This document shows positions 1 through 7,200 of a DNA stretch of 10,139 bases, one piece after another. The stretch is taken from the NCBI GenBank assembly GCA_003170935.1, contig PMYA01000040.1, forward strand, positions 1-10,139, read 5' to 3'. Made by a program: the position numbers and the translations under genes. The notes beneath the pieces are model-generated. The model saw nothing but the letters and a program-made list of their open reading frames with translations. It had not been told where the DNA came from and made no database searches. Each line of letters begins with the position of its first letter. Within the stretch, counting starts at the first letter, position 1. This DNA is from Methanobacteriota archaeon (GTDB lineage: Archaea > Halobacteriota > Bog-38 > Methanoflorentales > Methanoflorentaceae).

Positions 1-1
1 G

Positions 2-11
2 TTATATATAC
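2..11 (-). promoter_or_regulatory. TATA-like element at the left edge
   Basis: An alternating T/A stretch (TTATATATAC on the plus strand) lies in an A/T-rich patch. On the minus strand it reads GTATATAA preceded by AAATTA, which resembles an archaeal BRE plus TATA box. All genes here run on the minus strand, so it would most naturally serve a gene just beyond the left edge. The element is nearly symmetrical, so the direction is not certain, and no start codon at a suitable distance is visible in the window. Confidence 0.25.
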
Positions 12-97
12 TAATTTATGCCACTCATATCGTACTAGAAGACAAAACTCGAGACATTGTGACTTGCACCTGCCGTCCACTCACAAAGCTAAATAAC

Positions 98-111
98 GCG
101 TCACGTGACGC
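98..111. repeat. 14-bp perfect palindrome with CACGTG core
   Basis: GCGTCACGTGACGC is identical to its own reverse complement over 14 bases. It lies in the gene-free stretch downstream of the DUF1616 gene. A related CACGTG stands at 200-205 across the end of that gene, and an inverted repeat with the same half-site TCACGT is at 177-190. Such symmetry is typical of a dimeric regulator's operator, but no regulator can be named from this window. Confidence 0.5.
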
Positions 112-172
112 TAAAAGCACCCAGAAAGTCACGAGAGCGGGTCGTTCTGGGCGGCACAAGTCGCTGCCGGTC

Positions 173-177
173 AAAAA
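173..177 (-). terminator. possible T5 terminator after the DUF1616 gene
   Basis: On the minus strand five Ts follow the TGA stop of the DUF1616 gene by about 21 nt. Archaeal RNA polymerase can stop at short T tracts, so this is a candidate 3' end. A run of five is weak evidence. Confidence 0.2.
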
Positions 178-190
178 CGTGAGATCACGT
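177..190. repeat. inverted repeat ACGTGA-GA-TCACGT
   Basis: Two perfect 6-bp arms (177-182 and 185-190) are separated by 2 nt. The half-site TCACGT is the same as in the palindrome at 98-111 and recurs at 199-204. It lies 9 nt beyond the stop codon of the DUF1616 gene. It could be an operator for a gene to the left or a chance hairpin; the spacer is too short for a stable RNA hairpin loop. Confidence 0.35.
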
Positions 191-198
191 ACGGACGG

Positions 199-675
199 TC
201 ACGTGGCAACGGCTGCGCTCGTTACATTCAACCAAAGGCGACAGGTCAAGTATGGAGTGTCTAAGGCGTCGTTCTTATACAAAAGGAAATCCACCCGCAA
301 CTGCGCAGCATCGATTGCCGGCCGTACTGTAACGTTTCTTTCAGCGGTTTGTGAATCGGTCAAGGTAAGTCGTTCTCGATAAAACGGAATAGTTTGATTA
401 TCGCTGCTGTATTGCGCATACAGCGTGTAATTCGTATCTGTCTTCTCGCGATTGGTTATGACAACGTGGACGAGTGTTTCACTGCCTGCAGTCACATTTT
501 TTGGGTAATCGTGCATCTTGTTGTCCGGCCCCACTAGGTAAAACTCAGTAAAGTTGTCGCCGCGGTTTGGCGCGGGTAGCAAGCCTGAAAAAAGCACCGC
601 TAGGAATACAGCGACCAACAGCACCAACGCTACTACCGCAAGTTTTCCGCTACGGAAGCGTTGGTTCGCCGGCAT
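199..675 (-). CDS. DUF1616-family membrane-anchored surface protein
   Basis: The product is about 158 residues from the ATG at 675; an in-frame GTG at 687 would add four residues. I chose the ATG because a charged stretch (NQRFRSGK) and a hydrophobic segment follow it directly; neither start has a clear Shine-Dalgarno. Positions below are counted from the GTG. Residues 16-37 form one membrane span, and the rest is a soluble domain that I infer is outside the cell. The FTEFYLVGPDNK...DYPKNVT segment (46-66) is the DUF1616 hallmark, a euryarchaeal family of unknown function. Longer members have several N-terminal helices; this one has a single span. Six N-x-T sequons (N45, N64, N86, N97, N118, N154) suggest N-glycosylation outside the membrane. 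The function is unknown; the nearby flippase gene suggests a cell-surface role. Confidence 0.8.
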   Translation of the reverse strand: MPANQRFRSGKLAVVALVLLVAVFLAVLFSGLLPAPNRGDNFTEFYLVGPDNKMHDYPKNVTAGSETLVHVVITNREKTDTNYTLYAQYSSDNQTIPFYRERLTLTDSQTAERNVTVRPAIDAAQLRVDFLLYKNDALDTPYLTCRLWLNVTSAAVAT

Positions 676-1046
676 GGCTGTACACACTCATCTACAACGT
701 CGAGTCATCACGTATTCTCACGCAGTCCGCTCTTTGAAGTCGGTATCCCAGTCGACCACGCAAGCCGGAACCTGAAAAGACCCGTTCTTATATCGGCCCG
801 CTATTATTAAATTTCTTGGTCTAGTGAAGCAGCAGGACGTGTGTAACGAAAAGTGACTCGGCAAGCGCGTGAAAAGGGATGACACTTGTTGCCTTCAGGT
901 AGTAGGGGCTGAGGTTTGTACATAATAAAACGTAAGGCAATTGGTACTCTGACAAGCAGCCCTCGCACCGCCCGGGCAATCTAGTTGAACGCTCTTCGTA
1001 GAGCCTCGTACTATCCAGTCTCTCCAAACACACGTCGAATCGCGCG
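676..1046. other. gene-free interval between flippase and DUF1616 genes
   Basis: About 370 nt without a convincing gene. It holds the candidate promoter at 803-817. It also has a small perfect hairpin (stem GCTCT/AGAGC, 991-995 and 1000-1004, loop of four) about 45 nt after the flippase stop, not followed closely by a T tract. A T4 run on the minus strand at about 926-929 is the only other termination candidate. Short open frames here (for example minus 821-1072) overlap the flippase end and show no protein-like features. Confidence 0.5.
803..817 (-). promoter_or_regulatory. candidate BRE/TATA promoter of the DUF1616 gene
   Basis: The minus strand reads AAGAAATTTAATAAT, a good match to a purine-rich BRE followed by an archaeal TATA box. 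Transcription would start about 25 nt downstream, near 780, giving a leader of roughly 100 nt. A second, weaker TATA-like element (GATATAAG) lies at about 787-794. The assignment rests on sequence resemblance only. Confidence 0.4.
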
Positions 1047-2336
1047 TCAAATCCAGTGCTGCCATTTTGCATATCCGACGGTTATTAAGGCGATGATCGC
1101 ATAGGTTATGAACCAAGCGTAACCGACGCCAACCACGTTAAAGCGCAATATGAAGAAATATGATAGACCTAGGAGTAGTACAAAACCAACGAGATTCAAC
1201 AACGCTATGCTCTCCACGCGCATCCGCACGTTCTGAATAGGAACGAAGATGTAATAGATCGCAATGAAAAAGCTTGAAAGCGCTAAAGGTCGCAGAATGT
1301 TGATTGCTTGGACGTAGTTCGGTCCAAAAAGCCCTAACAATACTCCGCCAAACAGGTAAGCGACCGCAACAGCAGGTACAAGCAACGCGAACGCTGCTAT
1401 GAGCGCTTTTTTTGCATTGGCTCGCAGACTTTCCCCATGGCTTCCTTCGACGAAGAGCGATGTACTGAGCGCGTCGGGTATTATGAATAACACATTAGCA
1501 ATCGAACTGACAATGTAGTAATACGCGGCATTTGCCGGCCCGACCATGGCGAGAATCATGATAGGGAGTATGAGGAGGGGGCCTTTTCTGAACAGTTCTG
1601 CGATGTAGTTCCACCACGAGAACCGGAGCGATGTTCTAAAAAAATCCTTGTCGATTCTGAAATTCACTTTCGCGTACTTCGCGACGAACGCAAATGATAC
1701 GACGGCGGTAATGAAAAAAGATACCCCCCACGCGCCAAAGATGCCAAATGTACCCAGGATTGCCAGAGGGATCAATAGTGGAATGCGTGCCGCTAGGACA
1801 ACGTTTTGTAAGAAGAAAAGCTCGGATTTGCGCAGCGCTATGAATGCGTTTGATAGGATAAACACCATTGACTGCGTGCACGCTAACGCGATGAAAAAGA
1901 TGCCAAAATTGAAGCTGCCCAGCGACGACGACGCGAAGCCAACGTAGGGTGAGACGAGGATAAACAACAACCCTACAAGAAACGAGCCAACGACGGTGAC
2001 GCTTAGGCACGTATTGAGCACTTTAGCTTTGTCCTCTGAGGGGAAGAAACGTATGAGGGCATTATCGAAACCCAACTTCGCAGCGAAATATACGAGGTTT
2101 AACGCGGAGATGAGCGCAGTTGCCACCCCCACCTCTTGGACGGAATAGGATCGCGCAGCTACAAGCCAAAAAAGAAAGCCCGCACCAATAGAAAAAACAC
2201 TTCCTAAGCTCAAAAATGATGAACTGCGATACACCGGGTCCCGAATGAGTTCAGGGAATCGCTTAACATAATGAGGAATCCGCGTAATCAGCCCCCATAA
2301 GGCGTTGGCGTAAACGGATCTTTTCGTTTGAGACAT
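1047..2336 (-). CDS. polysaccharide/oligosaccharide flippase (MVF/Wzx-like)
   Basis: A 429-residue, strongly hydrophobic protein with about 12 predicted membrane helices (roughly 41-61, 68-88, 110-131, 143-163, 175-195, 196-218, 252-270, 272-290, 310-330, 348-366, 376-396, 402-422). This length and topology, with charged loops such as RFFPSEDKAK at 96-105, fit the polysaccharide-biosynthesis transporters of the MOP exporter superfamily. Those proteins flip lipid-linked oligosaccharides from the inner to the outer membrane face. The soluble first 40 residues are longer than in many Wzx proteins. The ATG at 2334-2336 follows an A-rich leader with no Shine-Dalgarno. No glycosyltransferase genes are visible, so the substrate cannot be named; S-layer or N-glycan precursors, or an exopolysaccharide, are reasonable guesses. 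It probably has its own promoter. Confidence 0.85.
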   Translation of the reverse strand: MSQTKRSVYANALWGLITRIPHYVKRFPELIRDPVYRSSSFLSLGSVFSIGAGFLFWLVAARSYSVQEVGVATALISALNLVYFAAKLGFDNALIRFFPSEDKAKVLNTCLSVTVVGSFLVGLLFILVSPYVGFASSSLGSFNFGIFFIALACTQSMVFILSNAFIALRKSELFFLQNVVLAARIPLLIPLAILGTFGIFGAWGVSFFITAVVSFAFVAKYAKVNFRIDKDFFRTSLRFSWWNYIAELFRKGPLLILPIMILAMVGPANAAYYYIVSSIANVLFIIPDALSTSLFVEGSHGESLRANAKKALIAAFALLVPAVAVAYLFGGVLLGLFGPNYVQAINILRPLALSSFFIAIYYIFVPIQNVRMRVESIALLNLVGFVLLLGLSYFFILRFNVVGVGYAWFITYAIIALITVGYAKWQHWI

Positions 2337-2391
2337 GTTTTTTGTGCCTTAAACGACGTCAGGGCATCTCGGTATCTATCCCTTGTTGGAG

Positions 2392-2399
2392 CTTAAATA
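2392..2399 (-). promoter_or_regulatory. candidate TATA box for the flippase gene
   Basis: The minus strand reads TATTTAAG, about 56-63 nt upstream of the ATG. A start about 25 nt downstream would give a leader near 34 nt. An 8-bp palindrome (ATACGTAT, 2397-2404) overlaps its upstream edge. The 7-mer GTATCTA occurs at 2372-2378 and 2401-2407 on the plus strand. A TTTAAA at 2439-2444 is an alternative box with a longer leader. Confidence 0.35.
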
Positions 2400-2475
2400 C
2401 GTATCTAATCTATGAACAAAGAGCACTGAGTGTTGTTGTTTAAATGAGCCTCTCGTACGTGTTTTTCCGCCTAGT

Positions 2476-2525
2476 AAAAAAAACCAGCAATAGCACTTTC
2501 GCGGAGCGCTGCGCTAGCTCACCGC
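2476..2525 (-). terminator. hairpin plus T8 terminator of the kinase operon
   Basis: About 75 nt after the stop of the REC-kinase gene, the minus strand can form a stem from GCGG-AGC and GCT-CCGC (2501-2507 with 2517-2525, two-base bulge). Seventeen bases later comes an unbroken run of eight Ts (plus-strand A8 at 2476-2483). Archaeal termination depends mainly on the T tract, and this is the longest one in the window. It falls between the signalling operon and the flippase gene, where transcription should end. Confidence 0.55.
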
Positions 2526-2600
2526 ATGGTAGCACTTCTGAGTTCACGACCAACCGGTAATAGCTCTTTGAAGAACAATCGTCGTCGTGATCTGCTGATT

Positions 2601-3758
2601 TCAGCCGTGAAGCGGCAGGGCGATGCAGAACGTCGAACCTCGGCCGAGGTCACTCTCGACGGTAATGGTCCCGCCGTGAGCGTCAACTATGGATTTCACG
2701 ATGGCTAAGCCGAGCCCGACACCTCGAGATTTTGTGGAGAACAGCGGTTCGAAAAGTTTGCTTATATTTTCCGGCGGGATGCCCATTCCCGTGTCAGCCA
2801 CCTCTATGGAGGCGCTCTGTCCGTTTTTCCTGGTCACGATGCTAAGGGTGCCGCCTTCAGGCATTGCTTGGAACGCGTTGCCAATAATGTTTGTCAGCGC
2901 GCGCTGCATAAGGAACGGATCGACGTCGATATCGGGCAGGCTCGGATCAAGCTTCTTTTGGATCTCGACGTTGTTCGGCGCCACAACGCGACCAAGGGCA
3001 TCGTCGATGAGTTGGTCTACGCTGGTGTGTGTGATTTTCGGGTTCGGCGTTCGAGCAAAGTCGAGCAGATCGGTTACCATGGAGCTCATGTACGCGACTT
3101 GTTCGTCGAGCTTGTCCAAGCCGCCGCGGAGCTCCTGCGCGCTCGGAGCCTTGCGAGGCGCGAGGTACCCTTCGAGGAGGTCGACCTGTTTTCTCTCGAG
3201 GTAAATAGTGTTGAGAATGGCCTGTAACGGGCTGCGGAGATCGTGTCCGACCATTGCCGCCATTTGTCCGATAGCCGCCAGGCGTTCCGCTCGCTTGAGC
3301 TCAGCCGTTTTTTGCTCCACCAGTTCTTCAAGGTGCTCAGAGTACTGCGTAAGCTGCTCTTCAAGGTTTTTGCGCTCTATAGCGTAGTACATGGCTCGTT
3401 CCAGGGTATCTGCCGTCACCATACCTTTCACGAGGTAGTCCTGGGCACCCTCACGCACAGCGTGCACCGCCAACTCCAGATCGTTGAGACCGGTCAACAC
3501 GATGATCGGCACGTGCGGTGCTGCGGCGCGCATCGTGGCGACGGTGGCGAAGCCCTGGCTGTCAGGAAGACCCAGATCGAGCAGCACAACGTCGACACTC
3601 CCATGGCCGCACCGTTCTATCCCAGCATTGAGACGATCCACTGTTTCAAGCGCGTGCTTTGTCGCGGATGACTTAGTCAGAAGCCGCTGTATGAGGTGAG
3701 CATCACCAGGGTTGTCCTCGACGAGAAGGACGTTAAGCGCTCGATCACGTGCGTACAT
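2601..3758 (-). CDS. REC-HisKA-HATPase response-regulator/histidine kinase
   Basis: A 385-residue soluble protein. Residues 8-125 are a receiver domain with acidic pocket E14-D15, phospho-acceptor D61 (VVLLDLGLPD), T89 and K111. A charged, probably coiled-coil linker (127-160) leads to a HisKA helix pair with phospho-accepting H172 in GHDLRSP. The HATPase domain has an N box at 290-302 (NIIGNAFQAMPEG), G1 DTGMGI at 322-327, FEPLF at 336-340 and G2 GVGLGL at 346-351, so the catalytic set looks complete. There is no PAS, GAF or membrane segment, so its only visible input is phosphorylation of the N-terminal REC. The ATG lies 2 nt after the stop of the single-domain regulator, without a Shine-Dalgarno, which suggests coupled translation. 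It is the last gene of the operon. No output domain is present. The phosphate donor and recipient are not known; the upstream kinases are the obvious candidates. Confidence 0.9.
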   Translation of the reverse strand: MYARDRALNVLLVEDNPGDAHLIQRLLTKSSATKHALETVDRLNAGIERCGHGSVDVVLLDLGLPDSQGFATVATMRAAAPHVPIIVLTGLNDLELAVHAVREGAQDYLVKGMVTADTLERAMYYAIERKNLEEQLTQYSEHLEELVEQKTAELKRAERLAAIGQMAAMVGHDLRSPLQAILNTIYLERKQVDLLEGYLAPRKAPSAQELRGGLDKLDEQVAYMSSMVTDLLDFARTPNPKITHTSVDQLIDDALGRVVAPNNVEIQKKLDPSLPDIDVDPFLMQRALTNIIGNAFQAMPEGGTLSIVTRKNGQSASIEVADTGMGIPPENISKLFEPLFSTKSRGVGLGLAIVKSIVDAHGGTITVESDLGRGSTFCIALPLHG

Positions 3759-3760
3759 TC

Positions 3761-4210
3761 TCAGTGCGTCCGCTTCGGAAGCTTCACCACCGTGAACCAG
3801 TAATCTTCGATAAACCGTATTACGTTCATAAATTGTTGCCAGTCAACAGGCTTGGTGATAAAGCTGTTGGCGTGTAATTCGTATGCTTCCAGGATGTCCT
3901 CCTCAGCTTTGGACGTCGTCAATACGACGACCGGTATGCTCGCAAGCGCATCGTTGGATTTGATCTTTTCGAGCACCTCGCGACCGCTCACCTTTGGCAG
4001 GTTGAGGTCGAGCATGATCAGATCGGGGCGCGGAGTTTGCTCATATTCGACATCGTGCAAGAAGGCAAGTGCGGCTTCTCCGTCATTTGCGACGTGCAAG
4101 TTGTGGAGCACTTTGCCGGCCTTGAGAGCGCGCCTGGTCAGAACGACGTCACCTGGATTGTCCTCCACCAACAAAATTTCTATGTAATTCACGTTATTTC
4201 GGTCGCTCAT
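3761..4210 (-). CDS. single-domain response regulator (Rcp1-like)
   Basis: A 149-residue protein that is one receiver domain with a short tail. Key residues are E16-D17, phospho-acceptor D68 (LIMLDLNLP), T98 and K120-P121. The pattern EILLVEDNPGDVVLTRRAL at the start and FIEDYWFTVVKLP at the end is typical of Rcp1-type regulators, the partners of phytochrome-like kinases. The preceding kinase has a histidine box of that same style (SHDLQEPLRM), which supports the pairing. Its ATG overlaps the TGA of the large kinase (ATGA), so translation is probably coupled; a G6 run (4221-4226) ten bases upstream may help initiation. Without an output domain it must act by protein contact or as a phosphate shuttle, possibly to the REC-kinase that follows. 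Which of these applies is not shown by the sequence. Confidence 0.9.
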   Translation of the reverse strand: MSDRNNVNYIEILLVEDNPGDVVLTRRALKAGKVLHNLHVANDGEAALAFLHDVEYEQTPRPDLIMLDLNLPKVSGREVLEKIKSNDALASIPVVVLTTSKAEEDILEAYELHANSFITKPVDWQQFMNVIRFIEDYWFTVVKLPKRTH

Positions 4211-7200
4211 AACATACTATCCCCCCTTTTTCGAAGCGTAAAGTAAAACGTCGAGCCTTTTGCTGGCGTTGATTCGACCCATATACGCCCCCCGTGACGC
4301 TCAACTATCTTCTTAACGACGGCAAGTCCGATGCCCGTTCCCGCGTATTCCTCACGCGAGTGGAGGCGTTGAAATACGGTAAAAATCCGTTCTGCGTATT
4401 TCATGTCAATGCCGATGCCGTTGTCGCGCACCGAAAACACCCAGTCGTCTTTTGTTTCCTCTACGCCAACGTGAATTGCCGGGGCATCATCGCTCTTAAA
4501 CTTTATAGCATTGCCTACCAGGTTCTGGAAAAGCTGAATAAGCTGGGATTCGTCACCGAGCACGGTCGGCAATTGGTCATGCGTGACAACTGCGTGGCTC
4601 TCTTCTATCGCGACTTCAAGATTCGCAATCGCTTCGGAGAGGACGCTTTTCATGCTGGTGGGCATGAGCGGCTCTCCCCGCGTGCCCACACGCGAATACG
4701 CTAAAAGGTCATTGATGAGCGTTTGCATTCGTTTCGCGCCTTCGACGGCAAATGCGATGTATTGGTCAGCGTCAGCGTCAAGTTTTTCTTTATAGTCCTC
4801 CTCAATTAGTTGAATGTAACTCGCTATCATGCGAAGCGGTTCTTGCAGGTCGTGTGAAGCGATGTAAGCAAACTGTTCAAGTTCAGCGTTGGATCGTTGG
4901 AGATCAGCGAGTGTGCTGTTGAGCTGGTGCTCCATTTTCTTGCGCTCAGTGACGTCTCGTGCGACTATGAGAAGCGCGGCCGGTTGTCCCACAGCATCTT
5001 CAATCACGGAAATATTAGCTTCTATGTCAACACTTTCTCCATTTTTCCGGAGCAATTGCGAGTCGGTGCGGACGCCTCCTTTTTCCCTAAGACCAGGCAT
5101 TGTTCTGGTGAGGATAGATCCGACGAGGAACTTACGTGCATCGGGGATCTGTGAACGAAATTCAGGAGCGAGGAGATCCGCTGACGGTTTTCCTATTATC
5201 TCTTCCCTCGATCGTTGGGTGAGGCGTAATATGGCTTCATTGCAATCTATAACCTTCTCGTCCAACCCGACGATCACTATTCCGTCTGCCATAGTCGCGA
5301 AGGTGATGCGCAGCTTTGCTTCAGAATCTGCGAGCGCCAACTCCGCTTTTTTGCGCTCGGTTATGTCTCGGATGACTGCCAGAAATGCTGTGGGCTGTCC
5401 CGCAGCATCTGTAATTAAGGAGACATTCGCTTCTACGTCAACACTTTCTCCACGTTTCCTGAGCATTTTGTCGGTGGTGCGGATGGTTCCTTTCTCCATA
5501 AGTTCGGGTATCGTTTCGAGGATCTGCGAACGAGCCTCAGGAGTGAGGAGATCCGCAAATGGCTTTCCTATCACTTCTTCCTTGGATCGTTGGGTGATGC
5601 GCAATATGGCCTCATTGCAGTCGGTCACCTTCCAGTCCAACCCGCCGGTCACGACTCCGTCCGCCATAGACGCAAAGGTGGTGCGCAGCTTTGCTTCAGA
5701 ATCTGCGAGTGCCAACTCCGCTTTCTTGCGCTCAGTAACGTCACTGCTTATTTCGAGAATAGCGGAGACATTGCCCTTCTCGTCCTTCAGCAGGGTCCAA
5801 CTGCTCGTGACCGTTACCGGAACACCATCGCGCGTTACGTGGAGCAGCTCTCCTTCCCAAAGTCCGCTCTTCAACAGCTTAGGCCACAGTGCTTCGCGCG
5901 ATTCAGGGAACTGCGTACGCAGCAGCGCGTTCGCGTTTTGACCTTTTGCCTCTTGCTTTGTCCATCCATAGAGGCGCTCAGCGCCACGGTTCCAGTAAGT
6001 TATAGTCCCTTCTGGGTCCAAGGTCAAGATAGCGTCGTGCGCCGCATTAAACACCGTCGCATCCTGTCTTAGCTCTTCTTGCGCCTTGTGAAGTACCGAC
6101 TCCGCTTTCATGCGCTCAGTGACGTCCCGGGTGACTGTCAGAAATGCCGTGGGCTGTCCCGCAGCATCTTTCATCACGGAGACATTCGCTTCTAAGTCAA
6201 CACGTTCTCCGTTTTTCCTGAGCAATTTCGAGTAGGTACGGACGGCTCCTTTCTTTAAAAGCTCAGGCATCGTTTCGAGGATCTGCGAACGAAACTCAGG
6301 AGCGACGAAGATATCCAAAAACGACTTTCCTATTATCTCTTCTCTCGATCGTTGGGTGAGGCGTAATACGGCGTCATTGCAATCGGTAACCTTCTCGTCC
6401 AACCCGGTCAGCACTATTCCGTCCACCATGGTCGCAAAGGTGGCGCGCAGCGTTGCTTCAGAATCTGCGAGTGCCAACTCCGCTTTCTTGCGCTCAGTGA
6501 CGTCTCGGGTGACTGTCAGAAATGCCGTGGGCTGTCCCGCAGAATCTTTAATCAAAGAGACATTCGCTTCTACGTCAAAACTTACTCCATTTTTCCTGAG
6601 CATTTTCGAGTTGGTACGGACTGCTCCTTTCTCTAAAAGCTCAGGAATCGTTTCGAGGATCTGCGAACGAAACTCAGGAGCAATGAGGTCCGTGAACGGT
6701 TTTCCTATTATCTCTTCCCTCGATCGTTGGGTGAGGTGTAATATGGCTTCATTGCAGTCGGTAACCTTCCGGTCCAACCCGTTGAGCACTATGCCGTCCG
6801 CCATAGACGCGAAGGTGATGCGCAGCGTTGCTTCAGAATCTGCGAGTGCCAACTCCGCTTTCTTGCGCTCAGTGATGTCACTACTTATTTCGAGAATAGA
6901 GGAGACATTGCCCTTCTCGTCCTTTAACAGGGTCCAGCTGCTCATGACCGTTACAGGAACACCATCGCGCGTAACGTGGATCAGCTCTCCTTCCCACAGT
7001 CCGCTCTTCAACAGCTTAGGCCACAGTGCTTCGCGCGATTCAGGGAATGTCGTCTGTAACAGTGCGTGAACATTTTGACCTTCAGCCTCTTGCTTTGTCC
7101 ATCCATAGAGGCGCTCAGCGCCACGGTTCCAGTACGTCAACGTTCCTACATCGTCGAAGATCACAATGCAGTCGTGCGCGGCATCAAGCATCCCCGCCTG

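Larger units (their letters stand above)
1..197. other. left-edge non-coding stretch
   Basis: No convincing gene. The stretch contains the TATA-like element at 2-11, the palindrome at 98-111, the inverted repeat at 177-190 and a short T tract. A plus-strand open frame from 59 runs into the opposite strand of the DUF1616 gene and has the composition of a shadow frame. Confidence 0.4.
2337..2600. other. gene-free interval between kinase operon and flippase
   Basis: 264 nt with no protein-like open frame on either strand. It holds the operon terminator (2476-2525) and the candidate flippase promoter (2392-2399). The layout, terminator first and promoter second in the minus direction, supports separate transcription of the signalling genes and the surface genes. 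Confidence 0.55.

Noticed and set aside
59..382. Plus-strand 107-codon open frame at the left edge
   Set aside because: Most of it is antisense to the DUF1616 gene and the translation is Arg/Ser/Thr-rich without domain features. It has no credible start context.
991..1004. GCTCT-TCGT-AGAGC hairpin as a flippase terminator
   Set aside because: The stem is only 5 bp and no T tract follows closely, so termination here is not supported.
688..1046. C/D-box or other small RNA in the interval
   Set aside because: No convincing pair of C and D boxes, tRNA-like folds or K-turn pattern could be seen on either strand.
821..1072. Minus-strand 83-codon open frame downstream of the flippase
   Set aside because: It overlaps the flippase end in another frame, spans the candidate DUF1616 promoter side of the interval, has no ribosome-binding site and shows no family resemblance.
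5107..5148. Possible frameshift or assembly error in PAS B4
   Set aside because: The extra sequence totals 36 nt, keeps frame, and the kinase continues intact through HisKA and HATPase to its stop. It looks like a true insertion.
4889..5941. Long plus-strand open frame of 350 codons opposite the PAS repeats
   Set aside because: It is antisense to clearly coding PAS domains. A similar frame (6356-7069) appears opposite the first repeat copy only because the underlying DNA is duplicated. The translation is Ser/Arg-rich and low in complexity, with no recognisable domain.
4933..7200. Periodic repeats considered as a CRISPR array or mobile element
   Set aside because: The period is hundreds of bases, the repeats are coding and in frame, and there are no spacers, transposase or terminal inverted repeats. 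They are PAS domain repeats.
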